A stretch of DNA of 18,039 nt from Negativicutes bacterium (GCA_026416215.1 JAOAFP010000017.1:1-18039); one strand, 5' to 3'; numbered from the stretch's first letter, positions 7,208-15,376 are shown. Notes: a model not told the origin generated them from the letters alone. Program-made: numbers and translations.

Positions 7208-8709
7208 ATTTTAACGGCGACCGGGCGGTAAGACAAAGGGTGGCGCTGGTGCGCAGCCCGCTGCAGTTTATGACGGCGCTGGGGCACGAAGAACCTCATC
7301 CGCCGCTGGAACTGCTGATACTGGCCGGCATTCTGCGGGAACGCCACGATGTTTACCTGATCGACGGAATGAAAGACATCGATCGGAAGGTGGTTGTGGA
7401 CGGTAAATACTCCCGGGCCGGGCTGTCTGACGGAGAGCTGATGGACGAGCTAACCGCCGTGGCTCCCGGGGTGGTCCTGTTGTCCACAATGTGGATGAAC
7501 CAGTACAGTATGGTAAAGCATATCCTCCGGCTAATACGGGCCGGGCTGCCCGATGCGGTGGTGTTTGTCGGCGGGCTGCTGGCATCGGCTATGCCCGAAG
7601 AATTTCTGGCCGGGCGACTGGCCGATGCCGTGGTATGCGGTGAGGGGGAGGAGGCGATCGGGCATCTGGTGGATAACTGCCACCAGCCGGAGCGGTGGGC
7701 GATTCCGGGAGTGCACTTCTGGCAGGAGAACCGGCTGGTTGAGGGCGGCCGGGCTAAGGCAGCTGAGTTCTGGCGGTACCCGCTACCTGCCTACGACCTG
7801 GTGGACTTCAGTCACTACCGGACAGCCTGGGATAAGGGCCACGTCGCTTACTGGCCGTTTGTCGGGATGCTGCCGACCCGGGGCTGCAGTCACCAATGCA
7901 ACTTCTGCTCACTGCCCCTCGTGCACGGCAACCGGTTTACCCATACCCGTATCGAGCGGTTTGCTGACGAGCTCGATTGGCTGAAAAACCGGCTGGCGGT
8001 CAGGGAAATCCATCTTTATGATGCCCACCTGCTGAATGACCGGCAATTTGCCCTGCGGCTATTCGAGGTTTTGCGACAGTATAATCTGCCATGGCTGGCC
8101 GAGGCCGGCCTGGCCGTATGGACGCTGGATGACGAAGTACTGCGGGCGGCGGCCGCCAGCGGAATGTATCGGCTGGACGTTCCGGTTGAGACTGGCAGCG
8201 GCAACACCAAAAAGATTATGAACAAGGAACTGTACAGCAACCGGGATGCCATTGACCGGATTGCCCTGGCCCGCGAACTGGGGATCGAAAGGATTCACGG
8301 CTATATAATGATCGGCAATCCCGGGGAAAGCAAGGAGGACATTTACGCCAGTTTTGCCCTGCTTCGCCAGCTGCCGGTCGACTACCGCGGGGTGCGCTGC
8401 GCCAAGCCGTTCCCCGGCACGGAGTTTTACCGGCTAAGCCTGGCTAACGGCTACATTCCTGCCGATTTCAACCTGATTATGGATGAACTGTGGTTTGAAT
8501 ATCCGGTGATCGAAACTGCTGATTTTAACCGTGAGTTTTTGCTGTCCATCATACTGGCGGCACGGGGAATCGCCCTGATCGAGCAAAAGGGTATGACCAT
8601 GGCTCAGGTGGAGCGTGATGTTTGCGATCGGTTCGGGCGCGGGATCTGGCAGGCAACGGCCGGGGCCATTGATGACCTCTGGGCGTTTTACCGAAGCTGG
8701 GAAGGATGA
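7204..8709 (+). CDS. Radical SAM protein with N-terminal B12-binding-type domain (first of two)
   Basis: 501 residues. Residues about 10-155 form a Rossmann-like cobalamin-binding-type domain: PPLELLILAGILRERHDVYL, then VVLLST (90-95), VVFVGGLLASAMPEEFL (119-135) and VVCGEGEEA (143-151). No DxHxxG motif is seen, so any B12 would bind without a protein His ligand of that type. The radical SAM barrel starts at MLPTRGCSHQCNFC, with cluster cysteines C228, C232 and C235 in the CxxxCxxC pattern. PVETGSGNTKKIMNK and GYIMIGNPGESKEDI are the later SAM-contacting strands typical of the family. A helical C-terminal domain follows. Relatives methylate unactivated carbons or phosphinates, or rearrange carbon skeletons. 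The substrate here is unknown; a sugar is inferred from context. The start overlaps the methyltransferase by 4 bp. Confidence 0.9.
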   Translation: MNFNGDRAVRQRVALVRSPLQFMTALGHEEPHPPLELLILAGILRERHDVYLIDGMKDIDRKVVVDGKYSRAGLSDGELMDELTAVAPGVVLLSTMWMNQYSMVKHILRLIRAGLPDAVVFVGGLLASAMPEEFLAGRLADAVVCGEGEEAIGHLVDNCHQPERWAIPGVHFWQENRLVEGGRAKAAEFWRYPLPAYDLVDFSHYRTAWDKGHVAYWPFVGMLPTRGCSHQCNFCSLPLVHGNRFTHTRIERFADELDWLKNRLAVREIHLYDAHLLNDRQFALRLFEVLRQYNLPWLAEAGLAVWTLDDEVLRAAAASGMYRLDVPVETGSGNTKKIMNKELYSNRDAIDRIALARELGIERIHGYIMIGNPGESKEDIYASFALLRQLPVDYRGVRCAKPFPGTEFYRLSLANGYIPADFNLIMDELWFEYPVIETADFNREFLLSIILAARGIALIEQKGMTMAQVERDVCDRFGRGIWQATAGAIDDLWAFYRSWEG

Positions 8710-8719
8710 ACGACTTGTT

Positions 8720-10387
8720 ATGAACAAACAAAGGATTATGCTGATTGATCCGCCGCTGTTCAGATTTCTGCAGGAGAACCAGCCGGCCCCGCCGCTGGGG
8801 TTGTGCTATATTGCCGGCTATCTGCGGCAACAGGGGTACGATGATGTAGTAATCTATAACGCCGATTACGACCCCGGCCAGCGGCTGAGCGAGTGTAACC
8901 GGGCGTTTTCCCGGGAGGTGGAAAAATTTCAGCATTACCGTCAGGCGGTGACCGACGATCAGCACCCATTGTACAAAGAGATCATCGACACCGTTGCCGG
9001 TTACCGGCCGGACGTAATTGGCCTGTCGAGCAAGACGGCCAAGTTCTACGTACTGAAAAAAATTGCCGCCCAAATTAAGCGCCATTTCCCTGAGGTTACG
9101 GTGGTGGCCGGCGGGCCGCACGCATCCTCTTGTCCGATAGAGATGCTGGACAGTACGGCGGTGGATGCAGTGGTGATCGGCGAGGGGGAAATAACATTTC
9201 ACGAACTGATTACAGCACTGGCCAACGGCCGGGATCTGGGCCGGGTCGCCGGCATTGGCTACCGTCGGGCTGGACGGGCAGTCATCAACCAGCCGCGGCC
9301 ACTACTGGAAAATCTCGACCTTCTGCCCTTCCCGGCCAAAGATCTGGTTATGCATTACCAGACTGTGCCGGCCGACAATATGGGAGGAATTTTTTCTTCG
9401 CGCGGCTGTCCGTTTGCCTGCAGCTTCTGCGATGCCCGTTCGGTCTGGACTCGGCGGGTCAGGCGGCGTAGCCCGGCCAATATTGTGGCCGAAATCATTC
9501 AGATCAGGGAAAAGTACGGTACCAGCTTCTTCACCTTCTCCGACGACTGCTTTGTCACTGACCAGGCACACCTGTCCGCCTTCTGCCGGGAACTTCAGGC
9601 CAGTGGTCTGCCCGGGCTGCCGCGGCGGCAATTTCGCTGGTGGTGTGAAATTCACCCGCGTCTGGTCAGCCAACCGGTTGTTGAGGCGATCGCCGCTGCC
9701 GGCTGCGTGGCGGTGGCGATTGGTGTGGAGTCGGCGTCGGAGAAAACCATGCAACTGATCAACAAAAAATCCTCTCGCCAGCTTGTTAAAACAGCCGCCC
9801 GCATTATTAAGCAGGCCGGGCTGAATCTGGTGGTTTTCTGCATGATTGGCTTTCCCTGGGAAACCAGGGAAGACATAATGGAGACGGTGGAATTTATGGA
9901 GGAACTGGGGCCCGATTCGGGCAATCTCAGCATCCTTACCCCGTTGCCCAACACAGAGATTTATAATTACTGTCAGGAGCGGGGGCTGATCAACTATGAT
10001 GCCGACTATCTCAACTGTTTTCACCAGCGTGAGGCAGGTTTCTTCAGCGATTTAATCAGCTATGAAGAGTCGCGGGCGGTGATCAGGGAGGCATTTGCCA
10101 GGGTGGACAACATTATCGAAAAAACCAGGGCTGATAAAATTGCCGATTGGTTTAACCGCCGGTTTGGCGAGGGAACGGCGGCCAGCAATTACGCCGGGCA
10201 GCGCCGGCCGCTGCTGGTCAGCCAGTCGTATGCCGATCAAACCATCGAAGTGGCGGCGGCTGATGACCACCAATGGCTGACTGGCGATGGGCCGGGTCTG
10301 GCCCGGCAGCTGTTTGACCACTTCCCCCAGTACCGCTATCTGCGGCTTACGGTGGCGGGCTGCCCGGCGGTGACCTATGAACAGTAA
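8720..10387 (+). CDS. Radical SAM protein with N-terminal B12-binding-type domain (second of two)
   Basis: 555 residues. The N-terminal cobalamin-binding-type domain shows IMLIDPPLFRF, PPLGLCYIAGYLRQQGYDDV (about 24-43), PDVIGLSSKT (97-106), VTVVAGGPHASSCPIEML (126-143) and VVIGEGEITF (151-160). The radical SAM domain begins IFSSRGCPFACSFC, with C230, C234 and C237 as the CxxxCxxC cluster ligands. TFSDDCF, GVESASEKTMQLINKKSSR and CMIGFPWETREDIME follow in family order. The last 60 or so residues form a tail I cannot place. It differs clearly from the radical SAM gene before it, so this is not a recent tandem copy. The ATG at 8720 comes 10 bp after the previous stop, with GGGAAGG upstream. It probably acts on the same glycan precursor; the reaction is not predictable. 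Confidence 0.9.
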   Translation: MNKQRIMLIDPPLFRFLQENQPAPPLGLCYIAGYLRQQGYDDVVIYNADYDPGQRLSECNRAFSREVEKFQHYRQAVTDDQHPLYKEIIDTVAGYRPDVIGLSSKTAKFYVLKKIAAQIKRHFPEVTVVAGGPHASSCPIEMLDSTAVDAVVIGEGEITFHELITALANGRDLGRVAGIGYRRAGRAVINQPRPLLENLDLLPFPAKDLVMHYQTVPADNMGGIFSSRGCPFACSFCDARSVWTRRVRRRSPANIVAEIIQIREKYGTSFFTFSDDCFVTDQAHLSAFCRELQASGLPGLPRRQFRWWCEIHPRLVSQPVVEAIAAAGCVAVAIGVESASEKTMQLINKKSSRQLVKTAARIIKQAGLNLVVFCMIGFPWETREDIMETVEFMEELGPDSGNLSILTPLPNTEIYNYCQERGLINYDADYLNCFHQREAGFFSDLISYEESRAVIREAFARVDNIIEKTRADKIADWFNRRFGEGTAASNYAGQRRPLLVSQSYADQTIEVAAADDHQWLTGDGPGLARQLFDHFPQYRYLRLTVAGCPAVTYEQ

Positions 10388-11546
10388 CGAGGGCCGGCTG
10401 TTCTGCCGGGAGCAGCCGTGCCCGGTTTGCGGTGCCGGTCATTTTGACGTGGTGCTGGACTGGCCGCGGGTGGTGCTGGGGGGAGATGATGGTCCAGCCT
10501 TTTCCTACCGGCTGGCAGTGTGCGGGAATTGTGGACATTTTTGCATGAACCCGGCCTTCAGCTCCCAGGGCATAGAATTTCTCGCCGGGTTTATGCACCG
10601 CGATTCTTACTGTTCCCGCAATCACCGCCAGGTGATCGATTTTCTGGTTCAGAATGACTTTGGGTCAGGGGGGACCAGAGTGGTGGATCTGGGATGCGGC
10701 CGCGGCGATCTGCTGGCCCGGCTGCCTTTCGACGGCGACCGGTTGGGGATTGAGTTTGATAGCCAGGTCTGGCGGGAGGCCAAGGGCAGGTATCCGCAGT
10801 TCAATTTCATCTGCTGCGATTTGGCCGCTGCCGATGCCGGGGCAATGGGCGATCGGTTTTTGTTGGTCCACGTCCTGGAACACCTGATCGATCCGGCGGG
10901 GTTGCTGCGCAACCTGTATAATCAGAGCCCGGAGAATTCGCGGCTGTATGTCGAGGTTCCGCTGCTGGACACGGCACTGGCCCGCGACATAATAGGATTT
11001 GCGGTGATGCACCACCTTCATCACTTTTCCCAAGCTGGGATTAAAGCCCTGCTGGCCGCCTGTGGCTGGCGGCCTGAGATCTGGCAGGTCTGCCGGGACT
11101 ACAACGGCATCCGGCTCATCTGCCGGAAAGCTGAGCCGATCCCGCCCCCCACCGACTGCCGCCACCATAACCGCCATTTAGTCTATCGTCATCTGGCCCA
11201 GTGGTGGGAGGTAGTTGCGGCAGTGAACCAGCGGCTGGCGGTCGTGGGGAACGAACGGTTTGTTCTGTGGGGGGCGGGAATTCACACCGAATACCTCTAC
11301 CAACTGACCGGGCTGTTCGCCAGGGATAGTTGCCGGCAGGTGGTTGACAGTGACCCGGCCAAACACGGCCGCTGCTGGCGGTGGTTTGAGGTGACGGCAC
11401 CGGAGTCGGCCCCGGTCGATAGCTTTCTGGTGATATCCAGCTATTCATTTCAGGATGAAATTGCCGTAGCCGCCCGGCAGCTAGGTTGGCAGGCCGATCG
11501 GATCGTCACTCTTTATCCTCAGACCGGCTGTGATTTTTGGTATTGA
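10377..11546 (+). CDS. Bipartite methyltransferase: zinc-binding N-terminus, SAM core, Rossmann-like C-terminus
   Basis: 389 residues in three parts. A zinc-binding N-terminus has CPVCG (15-19) paired with CGNCG (49-53). A class I SAM core has RVVDLGCGRGDLLARL (101-116), RLGIEFD (122-128), LVHVLEHLIDP (163-173) and HHLHHFSQAGIKALL (212-226). A C-terminal Rossmann-like unit starts at FVLWGAGIHTEYLYQL (295-310), followed by VVDSDPAKHG and VISSYSFQDEI. This layout resembles sugar C-methyltransferases (Methyltransf_13/14 architecture, as in TylC3-type enzymes), which act on nucleotide-linked keto-sugars. A C-methylated sugar is therefore a reasonable guess, but the catalytic residues for C-methylation cannot be confirmed by eye. 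The start overlaps the previous stop by 11 bp. Confidence 0.83.
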   Translation: MNSNEGRLFCREQPCPVCGAGHFDVVLDWPRVVLGGDDGPAFSYRLAVCGNCGHFCMNPAFSSQGIEFLAGFMHRDSYCSRNHRQVIDFLVQNDFGSGGTRVVDLGCGRGDLLARLPFDGDRLGIEFDSQVWREAKGRYPQFNFICCDLAAADAGAMGDRFLLVHVLEHLIDPAGLLRNLYNQSPENSRLYVEVPLLDTALARDIIGFAVMHHLHHFSQAGIKALLAACGWRPEIWQVCRDYNGIRLICRKAEPIPPPTDCRHHNRHLVYRHLAQWWEVVAAVNQRLAVVGNERFVLWGAGIHTEYLYQLTGLFARDSCRQVVDSDPAKHGRCWRWFEVTAPESAPVDSFLVISSYSFQDEIAVAARQLGWQADRIVTLYPQTGCDFWY

Positions 11547-11552
11547 TGAGGC

Positions 11553-11560
11553 GAGGTGGA
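11553..11560 (+). promoter_or_regulatory. Ribosome binding site deciding the transketolase N-subunit start
   Basis: GAGGTGGA lies 5 bases before ATG 11566. It selects this ATG over an in-frame GTG at 11530, which would sit inside the preceding gene and add twelve residues foreign to the family. Confidence 0.6.
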
Positions 11561-11565
11561 TTAAA

Positions 11566-12426
11566 ATGAACAGGACAGGACCGGAAGTATCGGAGCAGAC
11601 AGCCAGACGAATGGCGCGCAACATAATCTGTCAGATATACTGGGCCGGATCGGGGCATCCTGGTGGCTCACTGTCGGCAGTGGACATTCTGCTGACGGTG
11701 GCCGCCCATCTTCAGAGCTGGAATGTTGACCGGGCAGAGGCCGACCGGGATCATTTTGTTTTGTCCAAGGGGCACGCTGCTCCGGCCCTTTATGCCCTGG
11801 GACTGGAAAAGGGCTGGTTGAGCCCTGCCGAGTTGAGCGGTTTCCGGCGGCTGGGTTCGCCGTTGCAGGGTCATCCGGATGTAGTGTCGCTGCCGTGGGT
11901 AGGCACCAGTACCGGTTCACTGGGCCAGGGCTTTTCAGTGGCACTGGGGATGGCCATGGCCATTCGCCATCTGGGCGGCAGCGGCCGGGTGGTGGCCCTG
12001 CTTGGCGACGGTGAGCTGCAGGAGGGCGAGATCTGGGAGGGGGCGATGGCGGCCAGCCACCACCGCCTGACCAACTTTTGTGCGATAGTCGACTACAACA
12101 AACTACAGAGCGACGATCTTAATGCCAATATTATCGGCCTTGAGCCGCTGGCCGACAAGTGGCGGGCGTTTGGCTGGCGGGTCATGGAGGTTGACGGACA
12201 CGACCACCGGCAGCTGACCGACGGGTTGCAGGCGGCCTGGCAGGCGGGGAGGCCTACGGTGCTGATCGCTCACACTGTCAAGGGCTACCGGGTGTCGTTT
12301 ATGGAAAATTCCCCTCTCTGGCACGGCAGTGTAAAGCTTAGCCGGGACGAGGCTGTCCGGGCACTGACCGACCTCGGGTGCGGACCGGACAAGGTTGAGG
12401 AGGTGTTGGCAGGTGCAGGCAATTAG
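11566..12426 (+). CDS. Transketolase-like protein, N-terminal (ThDP pyrophosphate-binding) subunit
   Basis: 286 residues, the half that binds the thiamine diphosphate pyrophosphate and Mg. Motifs: GSGHPGGSLSAVDIL (28-42), HFVLSKGHAAPALYA (63-77), GHP (102-104), STGSLGQGFSVALGMA (115-130), the ThDP/Mg motif GDGELQEGEIWEGAM (147-161) closing with DYN (176-178), and KGYRVSFMENSPLWHG (239-254). Histidines H31, H70, H103 and H253 correspond to E. coli TktA H26, H66, H100 and H261, so this half looks catalytically intact. Split transketolases are common in archaea and in polysaccharide loci. The next gene supplies the other half, with coding regions overlapping by 14 bp, so they should form an alpha2beta2 enzyme moving a two-carbon unit. 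Position argues for a dedicated sugar-building role rather than the pentose phosphate pathway. Confidence 0.92.
   Translation: MNRTGPEVSEQTARRMARNIICQIYWAGSGHPGGSLSAVDILLTVAAHLQSWNVDRAEADRDHFVLSKGHAAPALYALGLEKGWLSPAELSGFRRLGSPLQGHPDVVSLPWVGTSTGSLGQGFSVALGMAMAIRHLGGSGRVVALLGDGELQEGEIWEGAMAASHHRLTNFCAIVDYNKLQSDDLNANIIGLEPLADKWRAFGWRVMEVDGHDHRQLTDGLQAAWQAGRPTVLIAHTVKGYRVSFMENSPLWHGSVKLSRDEAVRALTDLGCGPDKVEEVLAGAGN
12397..12405 (+). promoter_or_regulatory. Ribosome binding site deciding the transketolase C-subunit GTG start
   Basis: GAGGAGGTG, inside the end of the N-subunit gene, leaves 7 bases before GTG 12413. The only other in-frame candidate, TTG 12395, precedes this site and has no Shine-Dalgarno of its own in view. 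Confidence 0.65.
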
Positions 12427-13390
12427 CCCCAGCTTTTTGATCGGATCGGCCGGCGACTCGTTGCGGGAGACGTTCGGCAAAACCTTGGTGGCCATCGCCG
12501 GGCGCTACCCGGAGATGGTGGTGCTGGATGCTGATATTGCCGGCGGGACCGGCGTCCATCATTTTCGCCGTCATTTCCCCGGGCGGTTTTTTCAGTTCGG
12601 CATTGCTGAACAAAATATGATGGCGGTAGCCGGAGGGATGGCGGCCATTGGCCTGATCCCGGTGGTAACCACTTTTGCCGTGTTCTGTCTGCGGGCGCTT
12701 GAACAGGCCCGGTTGTCAGTGGCTTACTGCCGGCGCAACGTCAAGATCGTAGCCAGTCATCCCGGGCTGGATGTCGGTCCGGACGGAGCATCGGCCCAGT
12801 GTCTGGAGGATTTGGCCGCGTTCCGGGCCATGCCCAATGTGACGGTGGTGGTGCCGGCCGATCAGCGGGAGGTCGAGCAGGCCACCGAGGCAATTTTCAG
12901 CTATCACGGCCCGGTGTACATGCGCACCGGACGCAGCCCGGCCCCGCGCATTCTGCCCGATGACTATCAGTTCAGACTGGGGAAGGGAAGGATTTTGCGT
13001 AAGGGACAGGACGTGGCGATTATGGCTTGCGGGGTGATGGTGGCCAGGGCAATGGCAGCAGCTGAAATACTGGCTGAACGGGGAACCGAGGCAATGGTGG
13101 TCAACTTTTCGACAATAAAACCGCTGGATTGGCAACTGGTGGCGGAGTGCGCCACCCATACCGGCTGTGTGGTAACCTGCGAGGATCATAATATCTACGG
13201 CGGGCTGGGGTCGGCAGTGGCCGAGTGTCTGGTGAGAACCGTTCCGGTGCCACAGGAGTTTGTGGCAGTTGACGATCGGTTCGGTCAGTCGGGCGAGCCG
13301 GACGAGCTGGCCGTTCACTACCGTCTGCACCCGGAGGCAATTGCGGCTGCCGCCGAAAAAGCGGTTGCGAGGAAGAACGGCCATGGCTAA
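12413..13390 (+). CDS. Transketolase-like protein, C-terminal (pyrimidine-binding) subunit
   Basis: 325 residues, partner of the preceding gene. It carries the catalytic glutamate in FGIAEQNMMAVAGGMAA (62-78, E66, matching E. coli TktA E411), a TTFAVFCLRALEQ segment (86-98), VGPDGASAQCLEDLAAFRAMP (121-141) and VYMRTGRSPAP. H116 and D124 line up with TktA H461 and D469, but residue 128, which should be the H473 equivalent of the usual DGxTHQ motif, is Ala (codon 12794-12796). In transketolases that His touches the C1 hydroxyl region of the donor ketose, so donor choice may differ here. The second half is the usual transketolase C-terminal fold (VAIMACGVMVARAMAAAEIL; GCVVTCEDHNIYGGLGSAVAE). GTG start chosen from its strong Shine-Dalgarno. 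Confidence 0.92.
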   Translation: MQAISPSFLIGSAGDSLRETFGKTLVAIAGRYPEMVVLDADIAGGTGVHHFRRHFPGRFFQFGIAEQNMMAVAGGMAAIGLIPVVTTFAVFCLRALEQARLSVAYCRRNVKIVASHPGLDVGPDGASAQCLEDLAAFRAMPNVTVVVPADQREVEQATEAIFSYHGPVYMRTGRSPAPRILPDDYQFRLGKGRILRKGQDVAIMACGVMVARAMAAAEILAERGTEAMVVNFSTIKPLDWQLVAECATHTGCVVTCEDHNIYGGLGSAVAECLVRTVPVPQEFVAVDDRFGQSGEPDELAVHYRLHPEAIAAAAEKAVARKNGHG

Positions 13391-14144
13391 GCCGGCTGAT
13401 CTGAGCGGCAAGGTGGTGTTGGTGACCGGTGGCAGCCGTGGAATCGGCCGGGAAATTTGCCGGTACGTCGCCGCCGGCGGGGCGCAAGTGGCTTTTACCT
13501 TTCAAAGCAACATCCAACAGGCGGAAATTACCCGCGCAATGATCGAAACGACCGGCGGCACCTGCCTGGGGGTGTATCAGATGGATGTCCGCGACCGGAC
13601 AGCGATAGACAGGGTGGTGGCGGCGGTGGCCGGACAGGCCGGTGGTTGCCTGCACGGGCTGGTCAACAACGCCGGGATCAACAAACCGTGCGACTTTGAC
13701 CAAATTACCGGCGAAGACTGGGACGAAATCCTGGCCGTCAACCTTAAAGGGCCGTTTTTGGTCAGCCAGGCTGCCCTGCCCTACATGAAGGGACAGGGCG
13801 GAAGCATTGTCAACATCGGCTCGGTCAGCGGTCAGTACGGTGGCCCCCGTACTGCTCACTATGCGGCCAGCAAGGCCGGGCTGATCTCCCTTTCCCAGGT
13901 TATTGCCCGGTTTGCCGCCCGGTACGGAATTCGCTGCAACACAGTGGCTGCCGGGCTAATCGCTTCGGAAATGGCCGATGCCGGTCTGGCGTCGCCGGCC
14001 GTCAGCCAGGCGGCGGAAAACATCCTGCTCAGGCGTCTGGGCAGCGGGCGGGAGGTGGCAGCGGCAGTTGCCTTTCTGCTGTCAGATGAAGCCGGCTATA
14101 TAACCGCCCAGACTATTAACGTCAACGGTGGGCTATACTTCTGA
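13383..14144 (+). CDS. Short-chain dehydrogenase/reductase (FabG-like)
   Basis: Classical SDR oxidoreductase of 253 residues. Cofactor motif TGGSRGIGR (15-23), DVR (68-70), LVNNAGIN (93-100), N120 in the NLKG segment, and the catalytic triad S147, Y160, K164 (SVSG; HYAASKAG). The C-terminus ends TAQTINVNGGLYF. No Asp at the end of strand 2 (AFTFQSN), where NAD-preferring SDRs often have one, which hints at NADPH, weakly. FabG-like proteins cannot be assigned by sequence alone. The position between a transketolase pair and an ATP-grasp ligase, with 8 bp and 1 bp overlaps, suggests it reduces or oxidises a keto group on the same sugar intermediate, for instance a ketone left by C2 transfer. A fatty-acid role is unlikely here. 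Confidence 0.9.
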   Translation: MAKPADLSGKVVLVTGGSRGIGREICRYVAAGGAQVAFTFQSNIQQAEITRAMIETTGGTCLGVYQMDVRDRTAIDRVVAAVAGQAGGCLHGLVNNAGINKPCDFDQITGEDWDEILAVNLKGPFLVSQAALPYMKGQGGSIVNIGSVSGQYGGPRTAHYAASKAGLISLSQVIARFAARYGIRCNTVAAGLIASEMADAGLASPAVSQAAENILLRRLGSGREVAAAVAFLLSDEAGYITAQTINVNGGLYF

Positions 14145-15376
14145 TGGCGGCTAAACGCTGGCTGTGGGTGGTGAGCGGCGGGGCGGAGGCGGTGCCGGGG
14201 ATCGAAGTGGCCAGACAGATGGGCCTTAAGCTGATTGTCAGCGACCAGAATCCGGCCGCGCCCGGATTTGCCCTGGCGGACATCAAGGTTTTGGCCAGTA
14301 CTTACGACTGGCAGGCCACGGTGGCAGCCGGCGAGCGGCATGTGGCTTCCGGCGGGCGGATCGACGGGGTGATCAGCATGTCAGCCGACGTGCCGCTGAC
14401 GGTAGCGAAGATGGCCGGGCGATTCGGCTTGCCGGGTATAAGTGTAGACACCGCCCGTCTGGCTAGCGACAAGCTGGCGATGAAACAGCACCTGGCGGCG
14501 GCCGGAATTCCGGTGCCGTGGTTTGCAGCAGTGCAATCGGCCGGTGAGGTGCAAAGGCTTCTGGCTGAGCGTGGCGGTCCCTTGGTCCTGAAGCCGGTCG
14601 ACAGCCGGGGGGCGCGGGGCGTGCTGCTGATCGATCGCCAGACCGATCTGGACTGGGCGTTTGCCGAATCTCTGGCCAACTCCCCCACCCGGCGGGTGAT
14701 GGTTGAACAGTTTTGCCCGGGCCGGCAAAACAGCACCGAGGCCCTGCTGCTGGACGGGAATACGGCGGTTAACGTCGGATTTTCCGACCGCAATTACGAA
14801 TACCTGTGGCGGTTTGCCCCGTTTATCATCGAAAACGGGGGGGAGCAGCCGTCAGAGATGCCGGACGGTCAGCAGAAGGAAGTGGCCGATCTGGCAATAG
14901 CCGCCGGACGGGCCATGGGAGTGGTGCAAGGGGTGGTGAAAGGGGATATGGTTTACACTTCTGACGGACCCAGGGTGATTGAAATTGCCACCCGCCTGTC
15001 GGGCGGCTGGTCGAGCAGCCACCAGATCCCGCTCAGCACTGGGGTGAATTTCATTGGTGCGGCGATCAGGCTGGCGCTGGGCGACAAAGTATCGCCCGAT
15101 GATCTGGTGCCCACCCGGTCGGATGCGGCCGTGATCAGATTCCTGTTTTTGCCCAACGGGCGGGTAAAATCCGTCCCCGACATCAGCCGCTGGCCGCTGC
15201 CGGACAGCGTCAGGCTGCTCAAGCTGTTCGTGAGGCCCGGGGACCTAATTGACGGGATTCGCAATCACACTCAGCGTGGAGGGTGCGTGGTGGTGTGTCA
15301 CCGGCACAAGCCGACGGCCATTGCCGAGGCTGAAAGCTGGATCGGGCGACTGGCCGCCGGGGTGGAAGTTGGCTGA
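14144..15376 (+). CDS. ATP-grasp family ligase (carboxylate-amine/thiol type)
   Basis: 410 residues. The N-terminal Rossmann-like domain (WLWVVSGGAEAVPGIEVAR, then SDQNPAAPGFALAD) leads to DKLAMKQHLAAAGIPVPWF (109-127), the A-subdomain entry of ATP-grasp enzymes. The nucleotide lid strand is LVLKPVDSRGARGV (147-160), with K150 likely to contact ATP, then VMVEQFCPG (185-193) and the metal-binding strand VIEIATRLSGGWSS. The fold joins a carboxylate to an amine or similar nucleophile through an acyl-phosphate. This could attach an amino acid or small acid to an amino sugar, or use the carboxylate of a nonulosonic acid; both are inference. The TGATG junction with the SDR gives a 1 bp overlap. The specific substrate is unknown. 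Confidence 0.87.
   Translation: MAAKRWLWVVSGGAEAVPGIEVARQMGLKLIVSDQNPAAPGFALADIKVLASTYDWQATVAAGERHVASGGRIDGVISMSADVPLTVAKMAGRFGLPGISVDTARLASDKLAMKQHLAAAGIPVPWFAAVQSAGEVQRLLAERGGPLVLKPVDSRGARGVLLIDRQTDLDWAFAESLANSPTRRVMVEQFCPGRQNSTEALLLDGNTAVNVGFSDRNYEYLWRFAPFIIENGGEQPSEMPDGQQKEVADLAIAAGRAMGVVQGVVKGDMVYTSDGPRVIEIATRLSGGWSSSHQIPLSTGVNFIGAAIRLALGDKVSPDDLVPTRSDAAVIRFLFLPNGRVKSVPDISRWPLPDSVRLLKLFVRPGDLIDGIRNHTQRGGCVVVCHRHKPTAIAEAESWIGRLAAGVEVG

Noticed and set aside
7204..10387. Recent tandem duplication giving two radical SAM genes
   Set aside because: The proteins share fold and cluster motif only; lengths, N-termini, linkers and C-terminal domains differ, so they are separate families or an ancient split.
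11547..11565. Internal promoter or terminator between the second methyltransferase and the transketolase gene
   Set aside because: This is the longest gap in the window, only 19 bp. It holds a Shine-Dalgarno and no hairpin with a T run or -10/-35 pair.
13383..14144. fabG of fatty acid synthesis
   Set aside because: SDR motifs alone do not separate FabG from other reductases, and no fab genes, acpP or phospholipid genes are present.
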